Origin: Astrocystis sublimbata
Lineage: Eukaryota > Ascomycota > Sordariomycetes > Xylariales > Xylariaceae
NCBI GenBank assembly: GCA_022453515.1
Contig: JAJNNY010000033.1
Location: 62,001 to 126,000, forward strand
Direction of reading: 5' to 3'
Length of the DNA stretch: 64,000 bases
Shown here: in pieces, positions 24,766 through 33,724 of the stretch
Numbering within the stretch: position 1 is the first letter of the stretch
How the letters are laid out: the number at the start of each line of letters is the position of its first letter
Program-made: the position numbers and the translations under genes
The notes under the pieces: generated by a model
The model's database searches: none
What the model was told of the DNA's origin: nothing
What the model saw: only the letters and a program-made list of their open reading frames with translations

Positions 24766-24797
<32 letters not shown>
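24766..24797. repeat. 32-base C homopolymer
   Basis: An uninterrupted run of 32 C residues on the given strand. Shorter C runs occur at 40094-40109 (16) and about 26592-26602 (11). Run length is error-prone in sequencing, so the exact count should be treated with caution. Confidence 0.8.
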
Positions 24798-24799
<2 letters not shown>

Positions 24800-27113
24800 A
24801 TCCTATTCGATCACGAGTGTAACGACACGCTCACCTGATCACGATAGTTCTTTATACTCGTATGCGTCTTTGTGGATTGTTAACGTTTCGCTTGTCAGTC
24901 ACATACAGTACCTAGCGGCATCTAAACAGGGGTAAATATGCAGGCACATCCTGTTGATAGACAGCCTATACTCAGATACCTAGGTACTCATGTATACTAC
25001 AACGCACACTTGGCAAGCTGTGCTGCGAGGTGGTTGGTGACAGGTCCAGTCCGGACTGGGTCTGCGCTCCCGTACCCACGTGTTGCTGTTGCCGAACAGT
25101 ACCTAGGCTAGCCAAGCCAATGGAGGATAACTATCTGTAGCTATCTGTATGCAGGTGATTCCTTACCTACGTATGTACAGATATGATGATATTGCCCCTT
25201 TTAGAGGATTGTGTTCTAGACACATGGGTGCTTATGACTGAGTGAATTACCTACTTAGGTATCTACCTCCTACCTGGATACCAAACCTTATGTACATAGA
25301 TAAAAGATGACATATTTGCTTGAGACAATATGATGTTTGACAATGTGGTTCGAAGGGTACCCTTGGGTGGTGGTAACCTACCTAGTTCAGTCCCAACCAT
25401 CTTGCATTCGAGGAGGGTTCTTGATATGGTAACTACATGTAGAGGCTAGCTAAGTGAAATACTTGGTGGAATACCACATACGAAGTACGAGTAGAGTCGA
25501 CCACTCCTAAGGTACCTAAGCCAGGTGGTCGGTGCGGTTATAAAGGTGAGATGGAGCGCTTCCGTCCGTTGGCAGAATGGGATTTAGTGACTACCTAGCT
25601 CCAAGCCCATCCAACGCTTACTTGACAGCTGTCACTGCGTAATACAATCAATTTGGATTATTAGTTTCCCGGCTCATGACAGTGCGGACGGGCCGGTGGT
25701 CATGCCTGTTCTGCGTGACCACCTCGACCACTTCGGAGCTATCCAGACTTCCGCACACAGTGCTCGTATCTATCTCAGCTTCCCGTTTAATGCCCATTTA
25801 TTTGCATTACCACCTTCAACCTTGGGACCCTTCTATCTTTTAGGGCCAACAAACCAGCCTGGAGGGGATCATTCGACGCACTCAGGCAATGAATGCGGTG
25901 TTTCCTGGTGGAAGTACTAGGTAGGTAGGTTGTTGTTGTTGTACTCGTAAGTTGTTGTCTTGTGTGGCTTGCTGGCTCCGTGCACGCAGCGCCTACCAGA
26001 TGATACCTAGCCCGCCTAGGTAGGTGCCTACCTGGGGCCTGGGCAGTAGTCCCACTGTGACCCTGTTCGTCTCACGGCCTAATCTGCCCTACCAACACTC
26101 TCTGTTTTACTTGTAGTGCCTGTCCTCCTCACCACCTGGGCACCCACCGCCTGCCCTTTCCCTCTAGTATCTGCTTGCTATCCAGATGCCACCTGGGCAG
26201 TGTCCTGTCATCCCAGCCGGAGAGCGGGACTTAAGCGTACTACTTTATTTATTTTTTTGACCAGGATCGAATGGGACGTTCTTATCCCAAGTACAGGTTT
26301 CCCATATATGCTCACACCCCAAACCTAAGCGCGCCTGGCCTTGCCTGGCCTGGACTTTCTTTGATCAGCTTCCGTGCATCCCCTCTGCCCAGCCCGTCAA
26401 TTCTGCCCATCAATTCTGCCCATCAATTCTGTCCAACAATTCTGTCCATCCTTGATCAAACTCCACTCGATCCTCGTACCCTCGAACCCTCGACACCTTT
26501 GACGCTCAGACCCGAACTCAACATAGAAACCCTCCAAATCCAAAACGCTGCCTGCCTAACCCTACCTATCAATCAACCTGACCTTACCTATCCCCCCCCC
26601 CCTTCCCAGGCCCCAAATCTTCGTCAATCTCCAATCCACCCAATCCACGTAGACAGCCAGCCAGCCAGCCAGCCATCGACACTCCACTGCGTATGCAGAT
26701 AATTTTGGCCACTCTGTGTAGGCGTTTCTTCATTATTGCTCATCCAAAAGGCCACTAGCTAGTAGTCCTTTTGTTTGCATTCAGTCACACATGTAGCTGT
26801 ACTGTACTGTACTGTAACACCTGCAGCCTGCCCGCCCCTTACACTTGAAGGCTTCGTCCTCGCATTTTGCATTTTGCATTTTGCATTTCGCATTCACTCG
26901 TCTGCACCCTCGCCAGACCCTTGCACCGCGAGTCACCACGCAGCGCCCCCCTGGCATACTATTGGTCCCTACCGCACCAAGCCGTCGCCGCCGCCTCCGC
27001 CGCCGCACTCGCAGCCGAAGACTGGCCTATCCTTCTGATTGATCTGGTACAACCATCGCTCTAGCCCTGTTGCGCCTGGCTGCCTGCTGCTAGAAGCCGC
27101 CGTGATTTACAGC

Positions 27114-27141
27114 TATAAAAGACTTTACAGAGTCTTTTATA
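27114..27141 (+). promoter_or_regulatory. TATAAAA-containing hairpin before the RING-PHD start
   Basis: TATAAAAGACT (27114-27124) and AGTCTTTTATA (27131-27141) form a perfect 11-bp inverted repeat around a 6-nt loop (TTACAG). It ends 42 bases before the ATG at 27184. The left arm is a good TATA-box match. Depending on the transcription start it is either a core promoter element or a 5'-leader hairpin. Confidence 0.55.
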
Positions 27142-27183
27142 TGTCGAACCTCCAGATTCTCAGGCTTATGAGATTCTGCCCCG

Positions 27184-29256
27184 ATGGCTGATCAATGCAT
27201 TGTCTGTCTAGATAATCTAGACGTGGCACACCCGTCGCCGCCTCCACGAACACCACCACCCCCTGAAACCCTCCCACAGAGCCACGGCGCTTCGAGGGCG
27301 TCATCTTCTCAACCCGCCCCACCCACTGCTTGTGATGCAGCGGTGTCCACCCTGTGCAGTCACAACCACGACAGCAATATCAGTAGCAGCAAGAACGACC
27401 ATGCGCTTGTCCCGCCCGCCCAGTCGCCGAGGGCGGAGGACGACAGTAAAGTTGCTGTCATACAGGTCTGCGGCCATGTTCTCCACGATTCTTGTTTGAG
27501 GGAATGGACGGGCAAAGCCAACAGTTGTCCTATATGTCGACAGACATTCCATTTGGTGCACGTTTACGATCAAGTTGGTGGTGAGTTGCGAAGTTGCCTG
27601 GACCGTGTGCATGCGCAAAAGGAAGCTAATCGCCATCTTTCAGGGACCCTAGTCACCTCATACAAGGTCGAGGACAAGAAGCAAGTTGCCGAATTTGACC
27701 CGCAGGCATGGCTGGACGAAAACCCAGAAGATGAGGAGGTGCGGCCGTGCCCGATCTGTAGCAATTCCGATAACGAAGACGTCCTCCTCTTATGTGACAG
27801 CTGTGATGCGCCGTACCATACATATTGTGTTGGCTTGGATGCCGTTCCTCACGGTCACTGGTTCTGCCTGGAATGCTCAGACACAGCCGCCGAACTCCTG
27901 GCGGCCGAGTTGGACGACTCGGAGACAGCAGCGTCAGGTCTCGCCGGCTTCTCTGGACGCCGTTCTGACTACCTACCACGTACCCAGGCAACAATGCGAC
28001 GGGCGAGACAACAAGCTCGCTCGGACGAATGGCAAGGGGCATGGGGACAAATCACGGGGCGCGTATGGGATGCCCTGAACATTGACCTCGACAATCATGA
28101 GGATGACGAGGCATTGCATCATTTCCGCCGATCACAGCAGCGCAGCGAGAGAGAGCGACGCGAGTATCAGAGATGGCAACAACGCCTGAACATCGCAAGT
28201 CGTCTTGGCGCCCGCGACGTCTTCGCTGAGAATCTCCCCATCAACCTCCCCCATCGTGTAATGAGGCAGCCCCCGCCACAACCCTCACCCCCTCGGGAGA
28301 CTCACGAGGAGAGGCAAGCGTGGGGGGCATTGGAAAAGGCCATGGATGCCGAGGCTCCAATCCTATCTAGTCCCAGTCATCGAAAGCGCAAATCCCGTTC
28401 TATTACGGCGTCTCCCATCGAACCTCCTCCTCCAGAGCGCAAGCTCAAACGTCCAAGGACAAGACGAGCTCCCACTATATCCGAGCCATCTTCCTCTCAT
28501 CAGAACCCACCACAGGTGGCAGAGCCCGCACCCGCCGTTGGGCCATCAACAATCAGTAGAGCGCATTCACCTGTGCCGACCCTGGAAGGTCCCTCGTTTC
28601 TCTCGTCACTGCTGAAGGAGGTTGAAAACAGCAATTCAACCAATGATGAGAACATCCGAGCGCTCTTTGCTACCGCCAAGTCGGGTACAGACCCACAGTC
28701 CCCGGCCTCGTCACCTTCGCCATCAGGCTACAGTAGCCCACGAGCACTATCCATGACACCACCGCCCCGCGGTATCAATGACCGACCCGGATCGCCGCTT
28801 TCGCTGAGCTCACGGATCGAGCCGGTCTACCCACCAGCGAACTATATGGCTTCTAGAGATGGGGAGCACAGTGATGTAGATTCCCGCTCGCGCCAGCAGC
28901 AGCACCAACAGGGTAATCATCCCACTATTACCCTGGAGATACGACAGCCAAGACCCCGACGACACAGGTCCGTAGACATTATGCACTCACCCGATGCCTC
29001 GCCGACACGCACAACTCGTGCCAATCTGCCATTTGAGATGAAGGAGAGCATTACCGGCATCGTCAAGGACGCGCTTAAGCCGCACTGGAAATCTGGGCAA
29101 CTCACAGCTGATCAGTACGCCAGTATCAATCGTGATCTGAGCCATAAGCTATATAAAGAAGTATCGGAACAGGAGCTCAACGACCAGGCTCGAGTCCGTT
29201 TCGAGAAGATTGCGACTAAAGAGGTCGCGCGAGCTATGGCGGACATCAAGACGTAA
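27184..29256 (+). CDS. RING and PHD finger protein (PHRF1-like), with a 63-nt in-frame intron
   Basis: The frame is open throughout for 690 codons, but 27581-27643 looks like an intron. It starts GTGAGT, carries GCTAATC before a CTTTCAG end, and is 63 nt, so removal keeps frame and gives 669 residues reading VGGTLVTSYKVEDKKQVAEFD. The RING is C5/C8, then C96-H98, H101-C104 and C115-C118, with an unusually long 87-residue Pro/Ser-rich loop between the first two metal pairs. A C4HC3 PHD finger follows at spliced residues 168-210 (C168, C171, C183, C186, H191, C194, C207, C210). The middle is disordered and rich in Ser/Pro/Arg, including KRKSR and RKLKRPRTRR basic clusters that fit nuclear localisation. 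The last ~75 residues form a conserved-looking helical domain, possibly comparable to the SRI-type domain of PHRF1. Likely a chromatin-linked E3 ubiquitin ligase; targets unknown. Confidence 0.88.
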   Translation: MADQCIVCLDNLDVAHPSPPPRTPPPPETLPQSHGASRASSSQPAPPTACDAAVSTLCSHNHDSNISSSKNDHALVPPAQSPRAEDDSKVAVIQVCGHVLHDSCLREWTGKANSCPICRQTFHLVHVYDQVGGELRSCLDRVHAQKEANRHLSGTLVTSYKVEDKKQVAEFDPQAWLDENPEDEEVRPCPICSNSDNEDVLLLCDSCDAPYHTYCVGLDAVPHGHWFCLECSDTAAELLAAELDDSETAASGLAGFSGRRSDYLPRTQATMRRARQQARSDEWQGAWGQITGRVWDALNIDLDNHEDDEALHHFRRSQQRSERERREYQRWQQRLNIASRLGARDVFAENLPINLPHRVMRQPPPQPSPPRETHEERQAWGALEKAMDAEAPILSSPSHRKRKSRSITASPIEPPPPERKLKRPRTRRAPTISEPSSSHQNPPQVAEPAPAVGPSTISRAHSPVPTLEGPSFLSSLLKEVENSNSTNDENIRALFATAKSGTDPQSPASSPSPSGYSSPRALSMTPPPRGINDRPGSPLSLSSRIEPVYPPANYMASRDGEHSDVDSRSRQQQHQQGNHPTITLEIRQPRPRRHRSVDIMHSPDASPTRTTRANLPFEMKESITGIVKDALKPHWKSGQLTADQYASINRDLSHKLYKEVSEQELNDQARVRFEKIATKEVARAMADIKT

Positions 29257-30212
29257 ACGACTGCTTTTTTTTTTGCATGTAGCATGGGAACGGCGCGTGC
29301 TTGGATCGGGCATTTTGTGGCGTTCAGCGAGCTGGAGAGCTTATATTCCATCATTTGACTTGCGCTATAACCCCTATCGGACCTCGAGATACCCCGGATC
29401 GGGCTTGGTTTATTGACTTGTGCTCATTAAGTTGCGGCTCACGGCGTTTCTGGCGTACGTGTCATTGTATTCTGTTTCTGGCCTGTTGTTTTTCACATGT
29501 GTACACTAGGCATAGATGGTTAGGACAAATGGACGGGATCTTGCATCTCATAGGACCGGTGTTTTCAGTTCAATAGATTAAGCCGGGGATGCCCATATAT
29601 ATTTGGGCTCATCGGGTACTTATTGAACATGGTGGAAACATGTTGGAGCAAGATCATTTCAAATAGAAAGCATGTGGTTGGTGTAGGGGTGGATGTGGCA
29701 TTCAGTCGCTGGAGATGATTCAATCCCAACATTCGAAGGATACATGGCTGTGTTGCGGGGTATGTTTTTGTGTATAGTTAATGGCAACTCGCATATATAT
29801 ACATATATATATAACAAGCTGGAGCTGTTTTGGTCAAACACACATGATGTTCCTTGATCTAAAGGTTGTTGCGGATTGTTCAGGGGTTAGGCAAAGTGAC
29901 TTGACATGAGGTAAACACACTGAGGTGCCTGGGTAGGTGCCTACCCAGGTAAGTCTTGCCTACATGTACCATCACAGATGAAAGGTTTAGGTACTGTCAG
30001 TCTTTCGTCTGTCCGGTAGTTGAGATGATTGCTACCTACACATCGTCACCATATACGTAAAGCGAAAGAGTGATTTGATCTCCGACAAATACTTGCACCT
30101 GGTCTGTCTCTTGGACACAAATCACCCACTCCCATTTTTACGTGTATCTATCGCCCCACGCAACGTCCACATACGGACCGCGCAGGGCCCTTTCGGTCCC
30201 AAGGACTGGACC
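29257..30212. other. intergenic region, no gene seen
   Basis: This lies between the RING-PHD stop and the J-domain gene start, both on plus. It contains a TATATA-rich run (about 29791-29812) and a small hairpin, CCTGGGTAGG/CCTACCCAGG (about 29930-29951). A T-run lies right after the upstream stop codon. The frame of the J-domain gene is open back to 30075, but I start that gene at 30213. Confidence 0.55.
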
Positions 30213-31223
30213 ATGGACGACAAGAAGTCCGACCTCTTACAATACGCGCGTGAGTATGCGTCCACGGGAAAAGATCTGTACGAGCTCCTGTCCGTATCGC
30301 CCGACGCGTCGCAAGCCGACGTGCACCGCGCGTGGCGCAAGGCGTCGCTGAAGCACCACCCGGACAAGGCGAAGGTCTTCGACCCTGAGATATGGCAGCT
30401 GTTCGAGCGGGCGCGCGACGTGCTCTCGCTGCCAGAGACCCGCGCCGTGTACGATACAGCCCGCGCCGCGGCCGTGCACGCGCAGAAGGCACGCGCAGCG
30501 TTGGACGCAAAGAAGAGGGCTATGATTGACGACCTAGAGGCGCGCGAGAGAGGCACCAAGAGGAAGGCTGGGGAAGGGGACGAGGCGAGGAGCAATGTGA
30601 TGACGGAGAGAGAGAAGCAGGCGCTTATGGAGAAGGGCAGGGAACACCTGGAGAAGAGAAGACGCATGAGGGTTGAGGCTGAGGCCAGGGAGCGGGAACG
30701 CGAGCTTGCGGCGACGGCTACGATACGGAAGGGCGCCGAGGCAGCAACAACGGCGGCGGCGGATCAAACGAACACGACTTCTACATCTACAGCCACCAAG
30801 ACCGAGGCGGGTGAAGCTGACGCAGCAACCCCTGGGCCACCAGCACAGCCGGTAGACTTTTTCGACGAGCGGATAGCCGACATTGAGCGCAGACTGCGAG
30901 AACGCAAGGCCGGGAAAGCCGCGCGGAAGGCAGAGAAGCTGAATAAGAAAAAGGGCGAGTCTCAAAAGGACAGAGCAAGCGAAATATCCGAAGTCCGAAA
31001 ACCCGCCACGGTCCCTTCAGCACCAGCACCAGCAGCTTCTACCACAAGTTTCGTTTCTCAGCACCAACAACCACAACCTACACCCGCCTCCACTACTACG
31101 TCCAATACCGCCCCCGGAGATTTTTCTTCGACAATGGCCAAGCTACGGGCTGCGCAAAGGGAGAAGGACCGCAAGAGGGCAGAGGCTGCTGCTGCCACGG
31201 CCGCGATATCATCAGATACATGA
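30213..31223 (+). CDS. J-domain (DnaJ-like) protein, Cwf23/DNAJC17-like
   Basis: A 336-residue intronless gene. The J domain spans about residues 20-84: DLYELLSVSPDASQADVHRAWRKASLKHHPDKAKVFDPEIWQLFERARDVLSLPETRAVYD, with the HPD tripeptide at 49-51 that stimulates Hsp70 ATPase. After it come long Arg/Lys/Glu/Ala-rich helical and coiled-coil stretches and a low-complexity Thr/Ala/Pro region. There is no Gly/Phe linker or zinc-finger region, so it is a class C J protein. An N-terminal J domain with a basic coiled-coil tail resembles the spliceosome-associated Cwf23/DNAJC17 group, but the RNA-recognition motif of DNAJC17 is not recognisable here, so the group is tentative. The chosen ATG follows ACC and begins MDDKKSDLLQYA; an upstream in-frame extension to 30075 lacks domain content. 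Confidence 0.83.
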   Translation: MDDKKSDLLQYAREYASTGKDLYELLSVSPDASQADVHRAWRKASLKHHPDKAKVFDPEIWQLFERARDVLSLPETRAVYDTARAAAVHAQKARAALDAKKRAMIDDLEARERGTKRKAGEGDEARSNVMTEREKQALMEKGREHLEKRRRMRVEAEARERERELAATATIRKGAEAATTAAADQTNTTSTSTATKTEAGEADAATPGPPAQPVDFFDERIADIERRLRERKAGKAARKAEKLNKKKGESQKDRASEISEVRKPATVPSAPAPAASTTSFVSQHQQPQPTPASTTTSNTAPGDFSSTMAKLRAAQREKDRKRAEAAAATAAISSDT

Positions 31224-32115
31224 CTTATTGCGCTCATAAACAAAATGCTGTAGAATAGAGAAGGGCAAGGGATGAAAGGAGGAAATGACATTAACAACCA
31301 TCCACTCGGTTCACAGAGTCAAGTTGCAGATATATGTTTCTTGAATCCGCATTGATACAGAGGGGGGATGCCACGAAAATGATACCCATGATACGTACTT
31401 ACACATACACGATATGATACCCCAAATACCACCATTGAGTGGACTTTTTAAGAATGAAATAGAACTGTTATTCGCCCCTGAGTGTTATTGCTTCATGTTA
31501 AAGTTGAGTACGTGTCACTATAACCTATTCCATATGAAAGAGAGTTTATGGCCGATGCTGATGCAGGGCAGAAGTGATGAAAGTTTGTGTGTAATTGCCT
31601 GGTATCTAAAATGTTTCTCCTATCCAAGTATTGATCCTGCCGGCACCACCTTCGTTGGCCGAGAGCATTACATCAGATGGAACCATCCGTTCGGCTCTTC
31701 TCTCCGAATCTCGTGTGTACTGAGCAACCCATACTCTGTCATTTCCAACTTAATATCATCGCTGTGATACAATGTTTGTGGCTGAATGCATATCGATGAT
31801 GTCAGAGATGTATGAATCTAGATGGTCAGGGCTGTTCTCGTGGTTGTCTTAAACCCAAATATCATCAGTAGATTTGCTATCCAACTTGTGTTGTTCCTGC
31901 CGGACTGTGACCAGTTTCGTGCTCTAGTCAGCGATTTGAGCATGCCAGGTATGCTGCGCCAATGCGACTTAATGGCTGTTTGCTGGCTAGGGTGTGTCAG
32001 TCAGCCCGTAAACTATCGCCTCCTCTAGACTTTATGTTGCCCATCATCTCTTTCAAACCAAAGCTCCTGGTCGCGTAAGCTTGTGACGGGGAGGCATAGA
32101 TATCCGGTGGCTGGA
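31224..32115. other. convergent intergenic region, no gene seen
   Basis: Two 3' ends face each other here: the J-domain gene (plus) and the MAPKK gene (minus). A frame of 117 codons at 31414-31767 has no family motif and lies in AT-rich 3'-flank DNA, so it is not called. Confidence 0.55.
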
Positions 32116-33724
32116 TCATGGTTTATCATCCCATCCCCATACTTGTGACAGATACTTCTCCATATTGACCCGCTTGCTGCGCATTTCTACCATCCAAGGA
32201 TGTTCAAGCATCCGCCATGGAGTAGCTCTACGAGTCGGTTCCTTCTCAAGACTGTCCTGTGCGTTAGAAATGTAGCTCTCCATGGCATGGTGCATGCACT
32301 AGAAGGGGCCAGGTGGTTCGCAACTTACCAGCACTCGATAAAGTATTTGAAGCTGTCGCTCCAGAATATGTTCGCATCCGGCTCATCTTTCAGTTTTGGT
32401 ATAGACTGCCGCACGATGTATGTTAAGAGGTCTATGAGACCGGCTTTGGGTTGCATCTCTGTTCCATCGGCAGGGAATGGGAACCGGTGTTGCGCCACCT
32501 CTAGAAGTGTGACTCCAGTGGACCAGACATCGGATGTAATCGTATAGCTTTGGCCTGTGATCCGCTCTGGGGCCATGTAGTAGCTGGTGCCGATAAAAGT
32601 ATTGGCCTCGCCCTTGGTTCCAAAGTCACCAGACACTCCAAAGTCGCAAAGTTTTACCTCACCGCTACGACACAGCAGTATGTTTGAGGGCTTAATATCG
32701 CGGTGGATGATTTTCTTTCCGTGTAGATAGGTGAGACCACCCAACACACCTTCCGCAATCTTGCCGAGAACTTTCTCTCCTGTCCGTCCACCAAGTTTCT
32801 TGACCTCTTTGTATATGCTGTCGAGAGATCCACCTTCGCAAAACTCCATGGCAATCGAGATTGTAGCAGTTGCAGGGTCAACAAAAGCTCCGTAATAGCG
32901 GCAGATATGATCCGATGCACACTCCTTGTTGAAGTTGATCTCTCGCATGATTTGCTTCTTCACATCCGGATTAGGGTTGGTAGTGATCACCTGGATATAT
33001 GTCAGTGCTGGTACAATGAAAAGGAGACACTGTTTGAGGATATAAAACGGACTTTCAATGCGAATATCGTCTTGCCCCCCCTAAGTTGGCATCGCGTAAC
33101 CGCGCCTCCGGCGCCTTCACCGAGACCACCGAGCTCGATGATACGGCCCTCCGTGCTCGCGATCCTCCAGCACTCGTCGTCATCCAACTCATCAACATCG
33201 GCATTTCTAGCTTTGTCCAACGCCAGTTTATCGAAACTGTTCTCGAGCCCGTGCATACTTCCGTCTCGATCCATCGCGACGCCCCCTTCGCTTCTTTCCG
33301 AGTAGAGGGACCCAACTGCAGATATTGGGTCAGGGGTACCTTGTGGCCGTGATCCAATTCCATACTGTTCCGCAAAAAAGGAGGCCGAGAACTGGGAGCC
33401 TGCAGATGTGGGATTGCTTGCTCTTCCGTCAAACGGGCCAAAACTGCCCGATCTTGAGTGTGCCGCACTGCTCTCGCTGCCACCACTGGCCGATTGCCCT
33501 GGCTGAACGACGGCTCGGGGTTGCTCGTACGGAGCGACTGTGCTACCCATGGGCGTTGCGACATGGACGGTTAACTGAGGTCGGGCGGGACCACCAGCCA
33601 CGGCGGCGCCCACCGGCTTCGCATTTGGGGATGGAGGAATTGCTAGACCTAGTCGTGGGGTTCTCGCACCGCTGGGGCGGCCACCGAGAGCTGGCCGAAG
33701 CGGCGCAGGAGAGGCTGACATCAT
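32116..33724 (-). CDS. MKK1: MAP kinase kinase of the cell-wall integrity pathway (Mkk1/2-like)
   Basis: Three exons (complement 33053-33724, 32329-32990, 32116-32251) join to 489 residues. The N-terminal third is Pro/Ser-rich and includes [14 protein letters not shown] (21-34), a plausible MAPK-docking motif. Kinase features are the Gly-rich loop GEGAGG (203-208), the lysine in FALK (K224), HRDIKPSN (320-327), DFG (340-342) and APE (364-366). The activation loop has T349 and T355 in the S/T-x5-T spacing of MAPKKs. The C-terminus reads [22 protein letters not shown]. The family member in yeast is activated by Bck1 and phosphorylates the Slt2 MAPK downstream of Pkc1. The first intron uses a weak donor, GTCCGT; the last acceptor (GGACAG) was chosen to give ECCLEKEPT. 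An upstream GCTAACC...TTTGAAG suggests a further intron in the 5' leader. Confidence 0.92.

Larger units (their letters stand above)
22939..27183. other. 4.2-kb gene-free stretch upstream of the RING-PHD gene
   Basis: No gene is recognised. The stretch holds an 18-bp palindrome (23919-23936), a 32-base C run (24766-24797), three TACTCGTA copies (24855, 25486 and 25942) and many CCTAGG words. The last ~900 bases become C/T-rich, with tandem GCCA units (about 26652-26674), TTTGCA units (about 26868-26890) and a TACTG run (about 26799-26815). A proline-rich open frame in this tract (26271-26702) reflects its base composition and is read as the leader/promoter of the downstream gene. Confidence 0.55.

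Noticed and set aside
26271..26702. 143-codon proline-rich plus frame
   Set aside because: Reflects the C/T-rich leader tract before the RING-PHD gene; repetitive SPINSAHQF-like wording comes from tandem repeats.
30122..30667. 181-codon minus frame
   Set aside because: Antisense to the J-domain gene; Ser/Arg-rich reading without family features.
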